From Roseateles toxinivorans (GTDB taxonomy: Bacteria > Pseudomonadota > Gammaproteobacteria > Burkholderiales > Burkholderiaceae_C), in NCBI RefSeq assembly GCF_004362525.1, contig NZ_SNXS01000006.1:122918-186917 (forward strand): DNA of 64,000 bases, given 5' to 3'. A model generated the notes under the pieces. The model was given only the letters and a program-made list of their open reading frames with translations. It was not told the DNA's origin and did not search any database. Numbering within the stretch: the first letter of the stretch is position 1; each line of letters opens with the position of its first letter. Position numbers and translations under genes: made by a program. Positions 50,773 through 59,837 of the stretch are shown one piece after another.

Positions 50773-51840
50773 TCAAACTGATGCGGATGGTTGCTTGGCG
50801 GTCGGGCGGCGCGCGTGCAGCGTGCGCTCCACATTGATGATCAGGTCGTCGGCATCGGCGGCCCGCTTGTAGCGGCCCAGCCAGGCACTGCGCCCCAGCT
50901 CGCCGCTGCGGCCCAGGCTCAGGCTGGGCACATCGGGGCGGGCCAGTATCAGCTTCAGATCCCACTCGAACTCCAGGCCCACCCATTGGCGGACCATGGA
51001 CTGCAGCTTGGCAAGATCTGACCCTCCGGGCAGGAAGGCATGGTAGCGCGCCAGCTTCAGCGGGCCGATGACGATGCGGAACTTGTGCTGCACGTCCCAG
51101 GCGCTGGCGCCCAGCACGGCGCCCTGGCCCACGCCCTGGCTGTCGCGCTTGCGCAAGCGGGTGCGTTCGTCCCGGGCCAGCGGCATCCAGTGGCCGCACC
51201 ATTGCTCGACCTGCACCTGGGCATCGAACTCCGACTTGCACCAGGCCAGCAGGCCGTCGGCATCGCGCACATGGCGAGCCAGCCGGCCGGTGAAGTGCAG
51301 CTTGGCCGCGTCGCCGACGGCGTCGCGGGCCATCAGCGATTCGCTGCCCAGACCGGCGAGCGAGCCGAGGCGGCGGGCAAAGGCGTTGTCGCCGGGGCGG
51401 TCCAGGCTCACTACCGGCTGGGCCTGGGCCCAGGCACGGTAGAACAGCAGGCCGAAACGGTGGGTGAAGGTGTCGAGAAAGCGCTGCAGCCCGAGGTCGG
51501 CATGGTGCTGGCCGCGGTCGCGGGTCAGCTCGGTCATGTGCGTGGGCAGCGGGCCGTTGGGACCGATCAGGCCGAAGATGCGCTGCATCAGCCGCGGCAC
51601 GCCCTCGGCCGTGTACTGCAAGGCCTGCAGCGGCGCCGGCGCAAAGGTCTGCTCGGCCGGCTGGCCTATGCGCACCGGCTCGTCGGACGGGCGCACCGCC
51701 TCACCGAGGCGCGGCAGGTGGGGGTGGGCGCTCTCGATATGGCGCAGTGTCTGGTAGAAATCGAAGCGGTAAGGCTTCTCCGCCAGGTTCTGCAACCAGA
51801 CGCCATATTGGGGCTTGGGGTAGTGCGCGGGCTTGTCCAT
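50773..51840 (-). CDS. tssG: T6SS baseplate protein TssG (ImpH)
   Basis: A 355-residue TssG with the conserved start PYRFDFYQTLRHIE, LIGPNGPLPTHMTEL and RRFLD-type region (here LQRFLDTFTHRFGLLFYRAW). It is 15 bases after tssF and 14 before clpV, in the usual E-F-G-H order. It makes the baseplate wedge with TssF, TssE and TssK. Confidence 0.97.
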   Translation of the reverse strand: MDKPAHYPKPQYGVWLQNLAEKPYRFDFYQTLRHIESAHPHLPRLGEAVRPSDEPVRIGQPAEQTFAPAPLQALQYTAEGVPRLMQRIFGLIGPNGPLPTHMTELTRDRGQHHADLGLQRFLDTFTHRFGLLFYRAWAQAQPVVSLDRPGDNAFARRLGSLAGLGSESLMARDAVGDAAKLHFTGRLARHVRDADGLLAWCKSEFDAQVQVEQWCGHWMPLARDERTRLRKRDSQGVGQGAVLGASAWDVQHKFRIVIGPLKLARYHAFLPGGSDLAKLQSMVRQWVGLEFEWDLKLILARPDVPSLSLGRSGELGRSAWLGRYKRAADADDLIINVERTLHARRPTAKQPSASV

Positions 51841-51855
51841 GCTGCCTGCCCTGCG

Positions 51856-53721
51856 CTACAACACCGGCCGCGCACCGCGCGACGGCTTCCAGCGCATCAC
51901 CTCGCCGCGGGTCAGAGACACCAGCACCGTCTCGACAAAGCTGTTCATCGAGGCATGGCGCGACAGATAGTGGTGCAGGGCGGCGCCGAACAGAAAGGCA
52001 CTGCCGCCGGCATGGCCGAGTTCGTCGACGGTCAGCTGCACTTCGATGCCGCGGCCGAAGGCGATCGGGCCCGGCAGCGGGTGGCGGCGCACCACCGGCC
52101 GGGTCGTGACCTGCTGCAACGCCTCGATCTGGCGCCGCACGGCGGGGTCGGTGCCCTGCGGAAAGCGGCTCAGCAGATCGCGCAGCGCGGCGGCCGCCTC
52201 GCCACCCTCGGTGTCCAGCAGCGACAGATAGTTCAGCGACAGCAGGTTCAGCAGCCGCCAGGCCACGCCGCCCTCGCGCAGCGCGGTGTGCGGCCGCGAC
52301 GGGCCGGCCACCATGCGCACCGAACTGATGGGCACGCCGGAGTCGAGCGTGAACTCGCCCTGCGCGCCGCTGCCGGGCATGAACACCGGCAGATCGCGGT
52401 TGGTGCAGCGGGTCTGCAGCGACATCTGGCGCAGTGATTCGGAGAACGGTGCGTCGTTGGGGTCGACCAGTGAGGCGAACACCTCCGAGCCCACATAGCC
52501 CGAGCGCGGCCCGTCGCGCCGCGCCGTCTCCGACATCAGCCTCGGCTCGCGCCAGATCGTGTAGTAGGCGCTCTGGCTGCTGGGCGTGTTCCGGTCGGGT
52601 GCGTACAGCGGCAGGAACCGGCGCTCGCCGCCCTCGTCGTCATAGCCCATCATCGATACCACGTCATAGACCTCGTAGTCCAGCGGCGCGGTGCGGTCGG
52701 GCACGATATGGAACTCGAAATCGCCCTCGCTGATCTGGATGCGGTCGGCCCGCTTGGGGAACAGATTGATCGCCGGCACGCAGTGCAGGGCGAAGTTCTC
52801 CGGCGTCACGGCGCCGTCCAGACCCTGGCCCTGCTGCGAGAACAGGATGATGATCTCGACCGTGTTGCCCGCGGTGGCGGCAAAGGCCTTGCGCAGGCCC
52901 GCGATGTCGAGGAACAGAAAGCGTTCGGGGAAGGCGAAATACTCCTGCAGCACCCGGGTGCCGGCAAAGCCGCGCAGGGTCACCGGCAGCATCGCCTCGT
53001 CATCGCGGTAGCCCACCGGTGTGATGTTCGACGCCGGCAGGAACTGGCGTGTTGCCGCGCGCCCCGGCGCACCGACCAGCACGCCGACGGCGCTGGACAG
53101 GGCCATCTCGTGCAGATGCATGGCGATGTCGGTCTGGCCGCCGAGGTAGAAGCGCAGCGTGTCCAGCTCCAGCTTGTCCACCGTCATGCCGGCGGGCAGT
53201 TGCAGGCTGATGCGCACGCCGCTGCGCGGACGCTCGGGAAGGGCATAGGCCGACAGGCCCAGGTCCGACACATTGAGGAAATACTCGGCCGAGATCGTGC
53301 TCAGCGGCGTCAGCTGCACGCCTTGCGCGGTGCGGAATTCGCAGCGCGTCTCCGACACGGCCGAGCGCGGGCCGAGCAGCACCGAGTCGCGCGGCAGCAG
53401 CTGGCCCTTCAGCAGATTGGCGTCGGGCACCGGCGTGACCTGGGCCACCAGCATGGCTGGAATCGGCGCCAGGAAGTTCGGGTAGATCAGCTCCAGCAGC
53501 CGGTGCGAGAAGCGTGGGAACTCGGCGTCCTGCTTCAGCTGCACCCGTGCGGCGAGGAAGGCGCAACCCTCCAGCAGGCGCTCGACATAGGGGTCGCTGA
53601 CCTCCAGGCCTTCCATCCCCAGGCGTGAAGCGATCTTCGGAAATTCACGGGCGAATTCGCCCCCCAGCTCGCGCAGATAGCGCAATTCCTGGTTGTAGTA
53701 GCGAAGGAGGCGGGCGTCCAT
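51856..53721 (-). CDS. tssF: T6SS baseplate protein TssF (ImpG)
   Basis: A 621-residue TssF with the conserved N-terminus LLRYYNQELRYLRELGGEFA and PYVERLLEGCAFLAARV. It is the main baseplate-wedge component with TssG. The gene starts 19 bases after tssE and is of normal length. Confidence 0.97.
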   Translation of the reverse strand: MDARLLRYYNQELRYLRELGGEFAREFPKIASRLGMEGLEVSDPYVERLLEGCAFLAARVQLKQDAEFPRFSHRLLELIYPNFLAPIPAMLVAQVTPVPDANLLKGQLLPRDSVLLGPRSAVSETRCEFRTAQGVQLTPLSTISAEYFLNVSDLGLSAYALPERPRSGVRISLQLPAGMTVDKLELDTLRFYLGGQTDIAMHLHEMALSSAVGVLVGAPGRAATRQFLPASNITPVGYRDDEAMLPVTLRGFAGTRVLQEYFAFPERFLFLDIAGLRKAFAATAGNTVEIIILFSQQGQGLDGAVTPENFALHCVPAINLFPKRADRIQISEGDFEFHIVPDRTAPLDYEVYDVVSMMGYDDEGGERRFLPLYAPDRNTPSSQSAYYTIWREPRLMSETARRDGPRSGYVGSEVFASLVDPNDAPFSESLRQMSLQTRCTNRDLPVFMPGSGAQGEFTLDSGVPISSVRMVAGPSRPHTALREGGVAWRLLNLLSLNYLSLLDTEGGEAAAALRDLLSRFPQGTDPAVRRQIEALQQVTTRPVVRRHPLPGPIAFGRGIEVQLTVDELGHAGGSAFLFGAALHHYLSRHASMNSFVETVLVSLTRGEVMRWKPSRGARPVL

Positions 53722-53740
53722 GGGGGCTAGAGATCAGGGC

Positions 53741-54268
53741 TTAAGCGCGCAGCTCGCGCAAGCGGGTGCTGCCGGTTTCGACATCGACGTCGGCCGACAG
53801 CAGCAGCTCCAGCGGCACTGGCTGGCTCCACATCTGGCCGCGTATCACCAGCTGCATCGTGTTGTGGTGGTTCTGGTGGTCGAACTTGACCTCGACGACC
53901 AGGCTGTCCGGGTCGATGCGGGGCTCGAAATTGCGTATCACCTCGGTCACACCGCGCTCGATCGCGGCGGTGTCCATCGACGATAGCGTCACACCGGAGA
54001 AGGCAGGCATGCCGTAGTTCAGCACCGAGCGGCGGGCAAAGTCCGCGCCCCGCCAGAGGGCCAGTTCCTCCCGACGCACCGAGGTCGGCTCGGGCTCGGG
54101 CCGCGTGGCATTGAACAGCCAGGACAGGTCTCTAAGCACCGCCGCACGCAGCTGCTGGCGCGTCAGGACGCGCGCATCCAGCCCCTCCTGATGCTGTTGT
54201 GGCTCGTGGTCGATCAGCCTGTCCAGCAAAGAGGGCTGCAGCCGGTCGCGTGAGTTCAGCTCGGCCAT
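53741..54268 (-). CDS. tssE: T6SS baseplate protein TssE (gp25-like)
   Basis: Starting at MAELNSRDRLQPSLLDRL (ATG 54268), the product has 175 residues. It contains the gp25-like lysozyme-fold core: AVLRDLSWLFNA, a segment ending in YGMP, and a late FDH element (EVKFDHQN). The upstream in-frame ATG lies inside tagJ and was rejected. A GGAGG lies about 12 bases upstream. TssE initiates sheath assembly at the baseplate. Confidence 0.95.
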   Translation of the reverse strand: MAELNSRDRLQPSLLDRLIDHEPQQHQEGLDARVLTRQQLRAAVLRDLSWLFNATRPEPEPTSVRREELALWRGADFARRSVLNYGMPAFSGVTLSSMDTAAIERGVTEVIRNFEPRIDPDSLVVEVKFDHQNHHNTMQLVIRGQMWSQPVPLELLLSADVDVETGSTRLRELRA

Positions 54269-54275
54269 TGCGGCG

Positions 54276-55097
54276 TCAGGCCTCCGGCTCGCCGCCGGAT
54301 TCCAGCTCAATCAATCGCACACTGAGCATGTCGTGTTCGCCCAGGTCGGTGACCAGCACCCGTTGGCCCAGACCGGCGAAACGCTCGTTGCCCAGGTCGC
54401 GCCATTCGGTCTTGCGGGCCATCAGGATCTGAGGGTCAGCGCTTGACTGCGAATCGGGGTAGCGGGTCGGGATCATGGCGATGGCCTCGCCGCCATTGCT
54501 GAACGAGATCTGCGCCGGCAGCCAGACATGGTCGCGCAGATCGGTCGGCGCATCGATCGAAACGCGCGACAGGCGGCTGAACGGAATCCAGTAGTACTTG
54601 CCGTTGACCATGGCCTCCAGCACCGGGCCCAGGCGCGAGTCGGCGTCGGCAATCCACTCGAACGGCTCGCCATTGAGCTGGCCCCTGGTGGCAGGGGCGG
54701 CTTCGAAGGCGCGGTCGGCCAGCTGAGCGGACATCTCGGGCGTACCCTGGCCCGATTGCAGCAGCGACTCGATCAGCAGCGCCAGCCACTCATCGGGCTG
54801 GCCGAACACCATCGGCGAGCGCCGGCCGGCGAACACGGCGGCGCGTATCAGTTCGCAGCGCAGCGCATGGCCGACCATCTCGCGCATCGGACCGGTGCTC
54901 GAGTCCATGTCGGCGACGACATTGAGCTGCGTGTGGGCGCGTTCCCACTGGCCCAGCACGCACAGCAGCTGGGCCATGAAGATGCGCAGCTGCGGTTTGG
55001 CCGGTGCGGCCTTGACGGCGGACGTCAGGTGCACCAGGGCCTGCTTGGGGTCTCCGGCGCGGACGGCGGCTTCGGCTGCGGCAAGGGCTTCGGTCAT
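54276..55097 (-). CDS. tagJ: T6SS accessory protein TagJ (ImpE family)
   Basis: A 273-residue ImpE-type protein. A TPR-like N-terminal half (AEAAVRAGDPKQALVHLTSAVKAAPAKP) precedes the ImpE C-terminal domain with FEWIADADSRLGPVLEAMVNGKYYWIPF. In H1-type systems TagJ binds the sheath protein TssB and assists ClpV recruitment. Position before tssE is usual for this class. Confidence 0.94.
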   Translation of the reverse strand: MTEALAAAEAAVRAGDPKQALVHLTSAVKAAPAKPQLRIFMAQLLCVLGQWERAHTQLNVVADMDSSTGPMREMVGHALRCELIRAAVFAGRRSPMVFGQPDEWLALLIESLLQSGQGTPEMSAQLADRAFEAAPATRGQLNGEPFEWIADADSRLGPVLEAMVNGKYYWIPFSRLSRVSIDAPTDLRDHVWLPAQISFSNGGEAIAMIPTRYPDSQSSADPQILMARKTEWRDLGNERFAGLGQRVLVTDLGEHDMLSVRLIELESGGEPEA

Positions 55098-55127
55098 GGT
55101 AAGGGGTGCTCGAGGGCTGTGTTGAGA

Positions 55128-55709
55128 TCAGAAACCATGGCCGCAGTCGGTGCAGAAGCGCGCCTGGCGAAGCTGCATCGTGCCGCAGCCAGGGCAGCTC
55201 TTGTGGGTGCTGGCCATGTCGAAACCGCATTCGGCGCAGAAACGTGCGCCGGCATGTCCGGTGCCGCAGTTCGGGCAGGTGAAACGGGCCCCCTCGCGCG
55301 CCTGGCTGGCCGCCTGCTCCTCGTTGCGATGGGCCTGGCGACGGCTTTGCTCCAGGCAGGGCAGGCACATCTCGTCATTGGGGCTGAAGCAGTCGGCGCA
55401 GGCCGCCTGCTTGCATTCCTGGCAGACGCTGAACAGCGAGGCCGCCTGCGCCTGAGCCTCGGCCAGGGCCTTGTCCCGGGCGCCGCGCGAGCCGACCTCG
55501 GCCGCCCCGGTGGTGGCGCGCACACTGGTACGCATATCGGAGAACAGATAGGAAAAGCGCGCCAGAAAGCCCGACAGCTGGCCCATGCGGTGAGCCTTGA
55601 ACGGGCTCTTCCATTTGCGCGAACAATGGGCGCAAAAGAACTCGAACTGGAAGCCCGCGGAGATGTCGCTGCCGGTCTTGCTCAGGTCGCGGTAGTTTTC
55701 TAATCCCAT
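55128..55709 (-). CDS. Zinc-ribbon protein in T6SS cluster
   Basis: A 193-residue soluble protein with at least four zinc-binding clusters: CAHC near the start, CQECKQAACADC with a following CLPC, CPNCG paired with CAECG, and CPGCG paired with CTDCG at the end. A glycine-poor helical segment (about 60-95) separates the first from the rest. I know no defined role; the gene sits between hcp-like genes and tagJ, so it is likely an accessory T6SS factor. Confidence 0.8.
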   Translation of the reverse strand: MGLENYRDLSKTGSDISAGFQFEFFCAHCSRKWKSPFKAHRMGQLSGFLARFSYLFSDMRTSVRATTGAAEVGSRGARDKALAEAQAQAASLFSVCQECKQAACADCFSPNDEMCLPCLEQSRRQAHRNEEQAASQAREGARFTCPNCGTGHAGARFCAECGFDMASTHKSCPGCGTMQLRQARFCTDCGHGF

Positions 55710-55764
55710 GTTGTTGGCGTCTGCGTTGTGGTGTGCGTTCTGGCCGGTTTCGCGTGGAGGGCTT

Positions 55765-56466
55765 TCACGCCCCCTTGCCCTTGGCTTCGCCCTCGACCGG
55801 CTTGGCCTTGGGCTGGCCGGCCCGTTTCTTCATCTCTTCCCACAGCTTTTCCAGAGCAGGCAGTTCGAACTTGCCGGCCAGATCGAGGATCTCGCTCTCC
55901 TTGGTGCCGGTGGGCGTGGTGGACGAGCCGGCCGGTCGGCTCATGCTCACCGTCAACTTGCCGCGCTGCACGGAGGGCAGGTAGTGAAAGGCAACGTCCG
56001 AGTACTCGAACACCCACTTTTCGTCGATATCGCCGCTGGCCTTGTCGTTCTTGCCGTCGATCTTGCAGTCGATCACACGCACCCGGTTGAGTTCGATCTC
56101 GACCTCGAACTCGGCCTGCGACGATTCCTCCATCGAAATCACCGCATACAGCAACTCTCCCGAGGTCATGGCACTCATCAAGGCGGTGCTGGAGCGGTCC
56201 ATGCGCTTGCTGAAGGAGAACACCGAGGGCACGGTGCGCGTCTCCTCCTGGTCAATCGGCTGGAAGCGGTCACCGACGAGATGGGCGTCATTGGTGCGGG
56301 GGCGCGGCGTGGTGCCCTTGTCCTTCTTGACCGTCTCGGTGGCCACCGACCAGGTCCAGTCGTCAATCTCGATCTGGCGCTCGAAGCCCTCGGCCTCGGA
56401 TTCGCCGTCGATTGCGCGCGATCCCGTGCCGGTCAGCTTCATGAAGAGTTTTGCACTGTCTGCCAT
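55765..56466 (-). CDS. Divergent Hcp-family protein with C-terminal extension
   Basis: A 233-residue protein whose N-terminal part (LFMKLTGTGSRAIDGES, FERQIEIDDWTWSVATETV) is Hcp-like, and whose later FEYSDVAFHYLPSVQRGKLTVSMSRP is a typical Hcp strand set. A loop of about 35 residues after the first strands and a Lys/Glu-rich C-terminal extension (about 190-233) make it longer than standard Hcp (about 165-175). It is the fourth of four tandem Hcp-type genes. Confidence 0.82.
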   Translation of the reverse strand: MADSAKLFMKLTGTGSRAIDGESEAEGFERQIEIDDWTWSVATETVKKDKGTTPRPRTNDAHLVGDRFQPIDQEETRTVPSVFSFSKRMDRSSTALMSAMTSGELLYAVISMEESSQAEFEVEIELNRVRVIDCKIDGKNDKASGDIDEKWVFEYSDVAFHYLPSVQRGKLTVSMSRPAGSSTTPTGTKESEILDLAGKFELPALEKLWEEMKKRAGQPKAKPVEGEAKGKGA

Positions 56467-56524
56467 GCTGTGACTTCTCGCTGGGCAATAGTAGGGGGGG
56501 CTGTGAGTCGCGCGGCGGTCGTGG

Positions 56525-57040
56525 TCAGGAACTCACCGAAGGCTGTTCGAGGTCGAAGGTGGTCGGCGCGCCACGTGCGCCGCGACGCTGCTCGATCGGG
56601 TGATAAATCACCTTGAGCTTGCGAAACGACAGCGACACATCTTCCTTCAAGGCCATGGACTTGCCCGCCTCGGAGGCATTCAGCTTCACCTCTTCGACAT
56701 AGCCGTCGGAAAACACCATCTCCATCACCGGCTTGGGCTTCTGGTTGGAGGTCTTCAGCACCATGCTGAGAAAGGTCAGGCGCGCCGTGGTGAAGGGCTT
56801 GCGCGATTCGGCGAAGAGGCAGAGGTTGGTGGTGCTCTTGTCGAAGTATTTGGACAGCGTGACCTCCTGGGGCCGCACTTCCACGCTGACCTTGTCGCGC
56901 CCCTTCTCGGTGTGCTTGGCCTTCATGCCCCAGGAGAAGGACTCGATCTCGATCTGGCCGACATAGTCTTCGGTGGTGCCCTCGCCCGCAATGAGCTTGT
57001 TGTCCACGTAGAGCTTCAGGAAGATCATTGTTGCGGACAT
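56525..57040 (-). CDS. Hcp-family tube protein, divergent copy
   Basis: A 171-residue Hcp homologue starting MSATMIFLKLYVDNKLIAGEG, with IEIESFSWGMKAKH and LSKYFDKSTTNLCLF as the Hcp core strands. It has normal length but differs strongly from the two copies upstream, sharing only the core pattern. Preceded by a 164-bp gap that holds an inverted repeat. Confidence 0.88.
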   Translation of the reverse strand: MSATMIFLKLYVDNKLIAGEGTTEDYVGQIEIESFSWGMKAKHTEKGRDKVSVEVRPQEVTLSKYFDKSTTNLCLFAESRKPFTTARLTFLSMVLKTSNQKPKPVMEMVFSDGYVEEVKLNASEAGKSMALKEDVSLSFRKLKVIYHPIEQRRGARGAPTTFDLEQPSVSS

Positions 57041-57173
57041 GGCGACCTACCAGACAAAAGAGTGAGCCCGGCGAGGACCAGGCATATGCAGAGCGCGTTA
57101 CACCGCCTCGCCGTCTTTCAGCCGGTTGTGAGTATCCGGCTGAGCGTGGGCGACAAGGCGGCGAAACACCCGT

Positions 57174-57193
57174 GCGGCGCCGGGGAGCGCCGC
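57174..57193. other. GC-rich inverted repeat between two hcp-type genes
   Basis: GCGGCGC, a 6-base loop and GCGCCGC form a 7-bp stem 12 bases beyond the stop of the hcp gene at 57205-57732. There is no clear T-run after it on the minus strand. It may stabilise the abundant hcp message or partly terminate transcription. Confidence 0.35.
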
Positions 57194-57204
57194 TCAGGTT
57201 TGGC

Positions 57205-57732
57205 TTACTTCCAGTCGTTCTGAATGGAGGTTGCCAGATTCATCCGCGCGATATTCCAGTTGAAGTCGGTCGGCGCCTCCAGGGTGCCGTCGTTCTTCTG
57301 CGGCTTGTAGCCGACAGCGATCTCCTTGAACACCATTTCGACGTCCTGGTTGACCGAGCCGTCCTCGCCGCCCTTGCTGGAGACCTTGGTGATGAAGACT
57401 TCCTTCATCTTGATCTGGAAGTACTGGGACGGCAGGCCGCCCTTGTCTCCGGTCTGTTTGAGCATGTCGATGACGACCTCCGCAAAGTGCTGGCCGCCAA
57501 CGATCTTGCCCATGATCACGGGCGAAGACAGGTCGTAGAAATGCGAGAACGACAGGGTGCCCGGTGTCGGCTTGCCCACGGCAGCGCCGCCGCCCTTGGT
57601 GAAGCTGGTCTCGGCCTCGATGTCCCAGCTCCAGTCGCCGATTTCGATCCAGCCCTGCTTGCCGTCGCGATTGCTCTGGAAGGACTCGCCTTCCTTGATA
57701 CCGTCGAACTTGATGAAACTATTGCCCGGCAT
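57205..57732 (-). CDS. hcp: Hcp tube protein (second tandem copy)
   Basis: A 175-residue Hcp with GWIEIGDWSWDIEAETSF, GTLSFSHFYDLSSPVIM and VFITKVSSKGGEDGS. Hcp hexamers stack into the T6SS inner tube and carry small effectors. It is a close paralogue of the gene 11 bases upstream; both share the SKGGEDG and GKPTPGTLSFSH segments. A hairpin follows. Confidence 0.95.
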   Translation of the reverse strand: MPGNSFIKFDGIKEGESFQSNRDGKQGWIEIGDWSWDIEAETSFTKGGGAAVGKPTPGTLSFSHFYDLSSPVIMGKIVGGQHFAEVVIDMLKQTGDKGGLPSQYFQIKMKEVFITKVSSKGGEDGSVNQDVEMVFKEIAVGYKPQKNDGTLEAPTDFNWNIARMNLATSIQNDWK

Positions 57733-57743
57733 GATTCAGCTCC

Positions 57744-58274
57744 TTAAATGGTCAGCGCGCACTTGGGCGCGTCGGTGGTCATCTCGGCGATGTTCCAGGC
57801 GAACACGACGGTCGCGCCCAGTTTGCCGTCATTGGTCTGGCGCTTGTAGCCGAACTTGACCGACTTGAAGACCATTTCGACGTCTTGATTGACGGCGCCG
57901 TCCTCGCCGCCCTTGCTGGAGACCTTGGTGATGAACACCTCGGCGGCCACCATCTGGAAATAGATCTCCGGTGTGCCGCTGCCGGTCTGTTTGCACATAT
58001 CTATCTGCGCGGTCTTGAAGTGCGTGCCCTGCACGATCATCTTCATGATCACCGGCGACGACTTGTCGTAGTAGTGCGAGAAGGACAGGGTGCCCGGGGT
58101 GGGTTTGCCCACGGCAGCGCCCGTGCCCTTGAGGAAGCTGGTCTCGGCCTCGATGTCCCAGCTCCAGTCGCCGATCTCGATCCAACCGTCCTTGCCGGTA
58201 TGGCCCTTTTGTAGCGACTCACCGGGGATGGTCCCGGAATCAGCCGTGAACTTGATGAATGCATTACCTGGCAT
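57744..58274 (-). CDS. hcp: Hcp tube protein (first tandem copy)
   Basis: A 176-residue Hcp, first of the tandem set and 42 bases after tssC, the usual hcp position. It shares GWIEIGDWSWDIEAETSF, AAVGKPTPGTLSFSH and ITKVSSKGGEDG with the second copy but differs in the loops at its start (TADSGTIPGESLQKGHTG). This is the probable main tube subunit. Confidence 0.95.
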   Translation of the reverse strand: MPGNAFIKFTADSGTIPGESLQKGHTGKDGWIEIGDWSWDIEAETSFLKGTGAAVGKPTPGTLSFSHYYDKSSPVIMKMIVQGTHFKTAQIDMCKQTGSGTPEIYFQMVAAEVFITKVSSKGGEDGAVNQDVEMVFKSVKFGYKRQTNDGKLGATVVFAWNIAEMTTDAPKCALTI

Positions 58275-58316
58275 GCTGACTCTCCAATACTGGTTTCAGG
58301 GAATGAAGAAGGCGCC

Positions 58317-59807
58317 TCAGGATTTCTCCGAAGGCAGCTTGGAAACCAGACGAAGCGAAACCGAGAGGCCTTCGAGCTGGTAGTGGGGTTTGAGGAAGAA
58401 CTTGGACTGGTAATAGCCCGGCGCTCCCTCCACTTCTTCCACAACGACTTCTGCTGCGGCCAAGGGTCTTTGTGCCTTGGTCTGCTCGGTCGAGTTGGCG
58501 GGGTCGCCATCGACGTAATTCAGAATCCAGTCGTTCAGCCAGCGCTCCATCGCGTCGCGGGTCTTGAACGAGCCGACCTTGTCGCGCACCATGCACTTCA
58601 GGTAGTGGGCAAAACGGTTGCAGGCGAACAGATAGGGCAGACGGGCCGCCAGCGCCGCATTGGCGGTGGCATCGGGGTCGTCATACTCGGTCGGCTTCTG
58701 CAGCGACTGGGCGCCGATGAAGGCGGCGAAGTCGGAGTTCTTGCGGTGGATCATCGCCAGGAAGCCGTTCTTGGACAGCTCGGCTTCACGGCGGTCCGAG
58801 ATCGCGATCTCGGTCGGGCACTTCATGTCCACGCCGCCATCATCGGTCGGGAAGGTGTGGGTGGGCAGGTTCTCGACCGCGCCGCCGGACTCGACGCCAC
58901 GGATGCGCGAGCACCAGCCGTACTCCTTGAACGAGCGGTTGATGTTGGTGGCCATCGCATAGGCGGCGTTGCACCAGCTGTACTTGTCGTGATCGGCGCC
59001 GGCCGTGTCTTCCTCGAAGTTGAAGGCGTCCACCGGGCTGGTCTTGGGACCATAGGGGATGCGGCCCAGGAAGCGCGGCATGCACAGCGCCAGATAGCGT
59101 GCGTCGTCGGACTCGCGCAGCGAGCGCCAGGCGGCGTACTCGGGCGTGGTGAAGATCTTGGTCAGGTCGCGCGGGTTGGCGAGTTCGCCCCAGGACTCCA
59201 TCTGCATCACCGTCGGTGCGGCACCGGTGATGAAGGGGGCATGGGCCGAGGCGGCGATCTTGGACATCTCGCCCAGCAGCTCGACATCGGGCGGCGAATG
59301 GTCGAAGTGGTAGTCACCGACCAGGGCGCCGAAGGGCTCGCCGCCGAACTGGCCGTACTCTTCCTCGTACAGCTTCTTGAACAGCGGCGACTGATCCCAG
59401 GCCGTGCCCTTGTAGCGCTTCAGCGTCTTGCCCAGGTCCTGCTTGGAGATGGACATCACGCGGATCTTCAGCTGCTCATCGGTCTCGGTGTTGTTGACCA
59501 TATAGTGCAGGCCGCGCCAGGCCGATTCCAGCTTCTGGAAGTCGGCATGGTGCAGTATCAGATTGACCTGCTCGGACAGCTTCTTGTCCAGCGCGGCGAT
59601 CATCGCCTCGATGCTGGCCACCGTGTCGGTGCTGATCAGCTTGACGTTGGCCAGCGCCTGCTGAGCCAGCGTCTGCACGGCCGCCTCGACGGCCGACTTG
59701 GCCTCGTCCGACTTGGGCTTGAATTCCTTGTTCAGCAACGAGGCGAAGTCGTTGCCCTCAACGGTGACGCCGGCAAATGCCGCCGCTTGTTGTTCCAGTT
59801 CAGCCAT
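58317..59807 (-). CDS. tssC: T6SS sheath large subunit TssC
   Basis: A 496-residue canonical TssC (VipB): ILHHADFQKLESAWRGLHYMV, FGGEPFGALVGDYHFDHSPPDVELL and PRFLGRIPYG are all family signatures. It forms the contractile sheath with TssB. Gene order tssA-tssB-tssC-hcp is standard. Confidence 0.98.
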   Translation of the reverse strand: MAELEQQAAAFAGVTVEGNDFASLLNKEFKPKSDEAKSAVEAAVQTLAQQALANVKLISTDTVASIEAMIAALDKKLSEQVNLILHHADFQKLESAWRGLHYMVNNTETDEQLKIRVMSISKQDLGKTLKRYKGTAWDQSPLFKKLYEEEYGQFGGEPFGALVGDYHFDHSPPDVELLGEMSKIAASAHAPFITGAAPTVMQMESWGELANPRDLTKIFTTPEYAAWRSLRESDDARYLALCMPRFLGRIPYGPKTSPVDAFNFEEDTAGADHDKYSWCNAAYAMATNINRSFKEYGWCSRIRGVESGGAVENLPTHTFPTDDGGVDMKCPTEIAISDRREAELSKNGFLAMIHRKNSDFAAFIGAQSLQKPTEYDDPDATANAALAARLPYLFACNRFAHYLKCMVRDKVGSFKTRDAMERWLNDWILNYVDGDPANSTEQTKAQRPLAAAEVVVEEVEGAPGYYQSKFFLKPHYQLEGLSVSLRLVSKLPSEKS

Positions 59808-59837
59808 TGTGTGTGCTCCGGATATCAGGTCTAGGGG

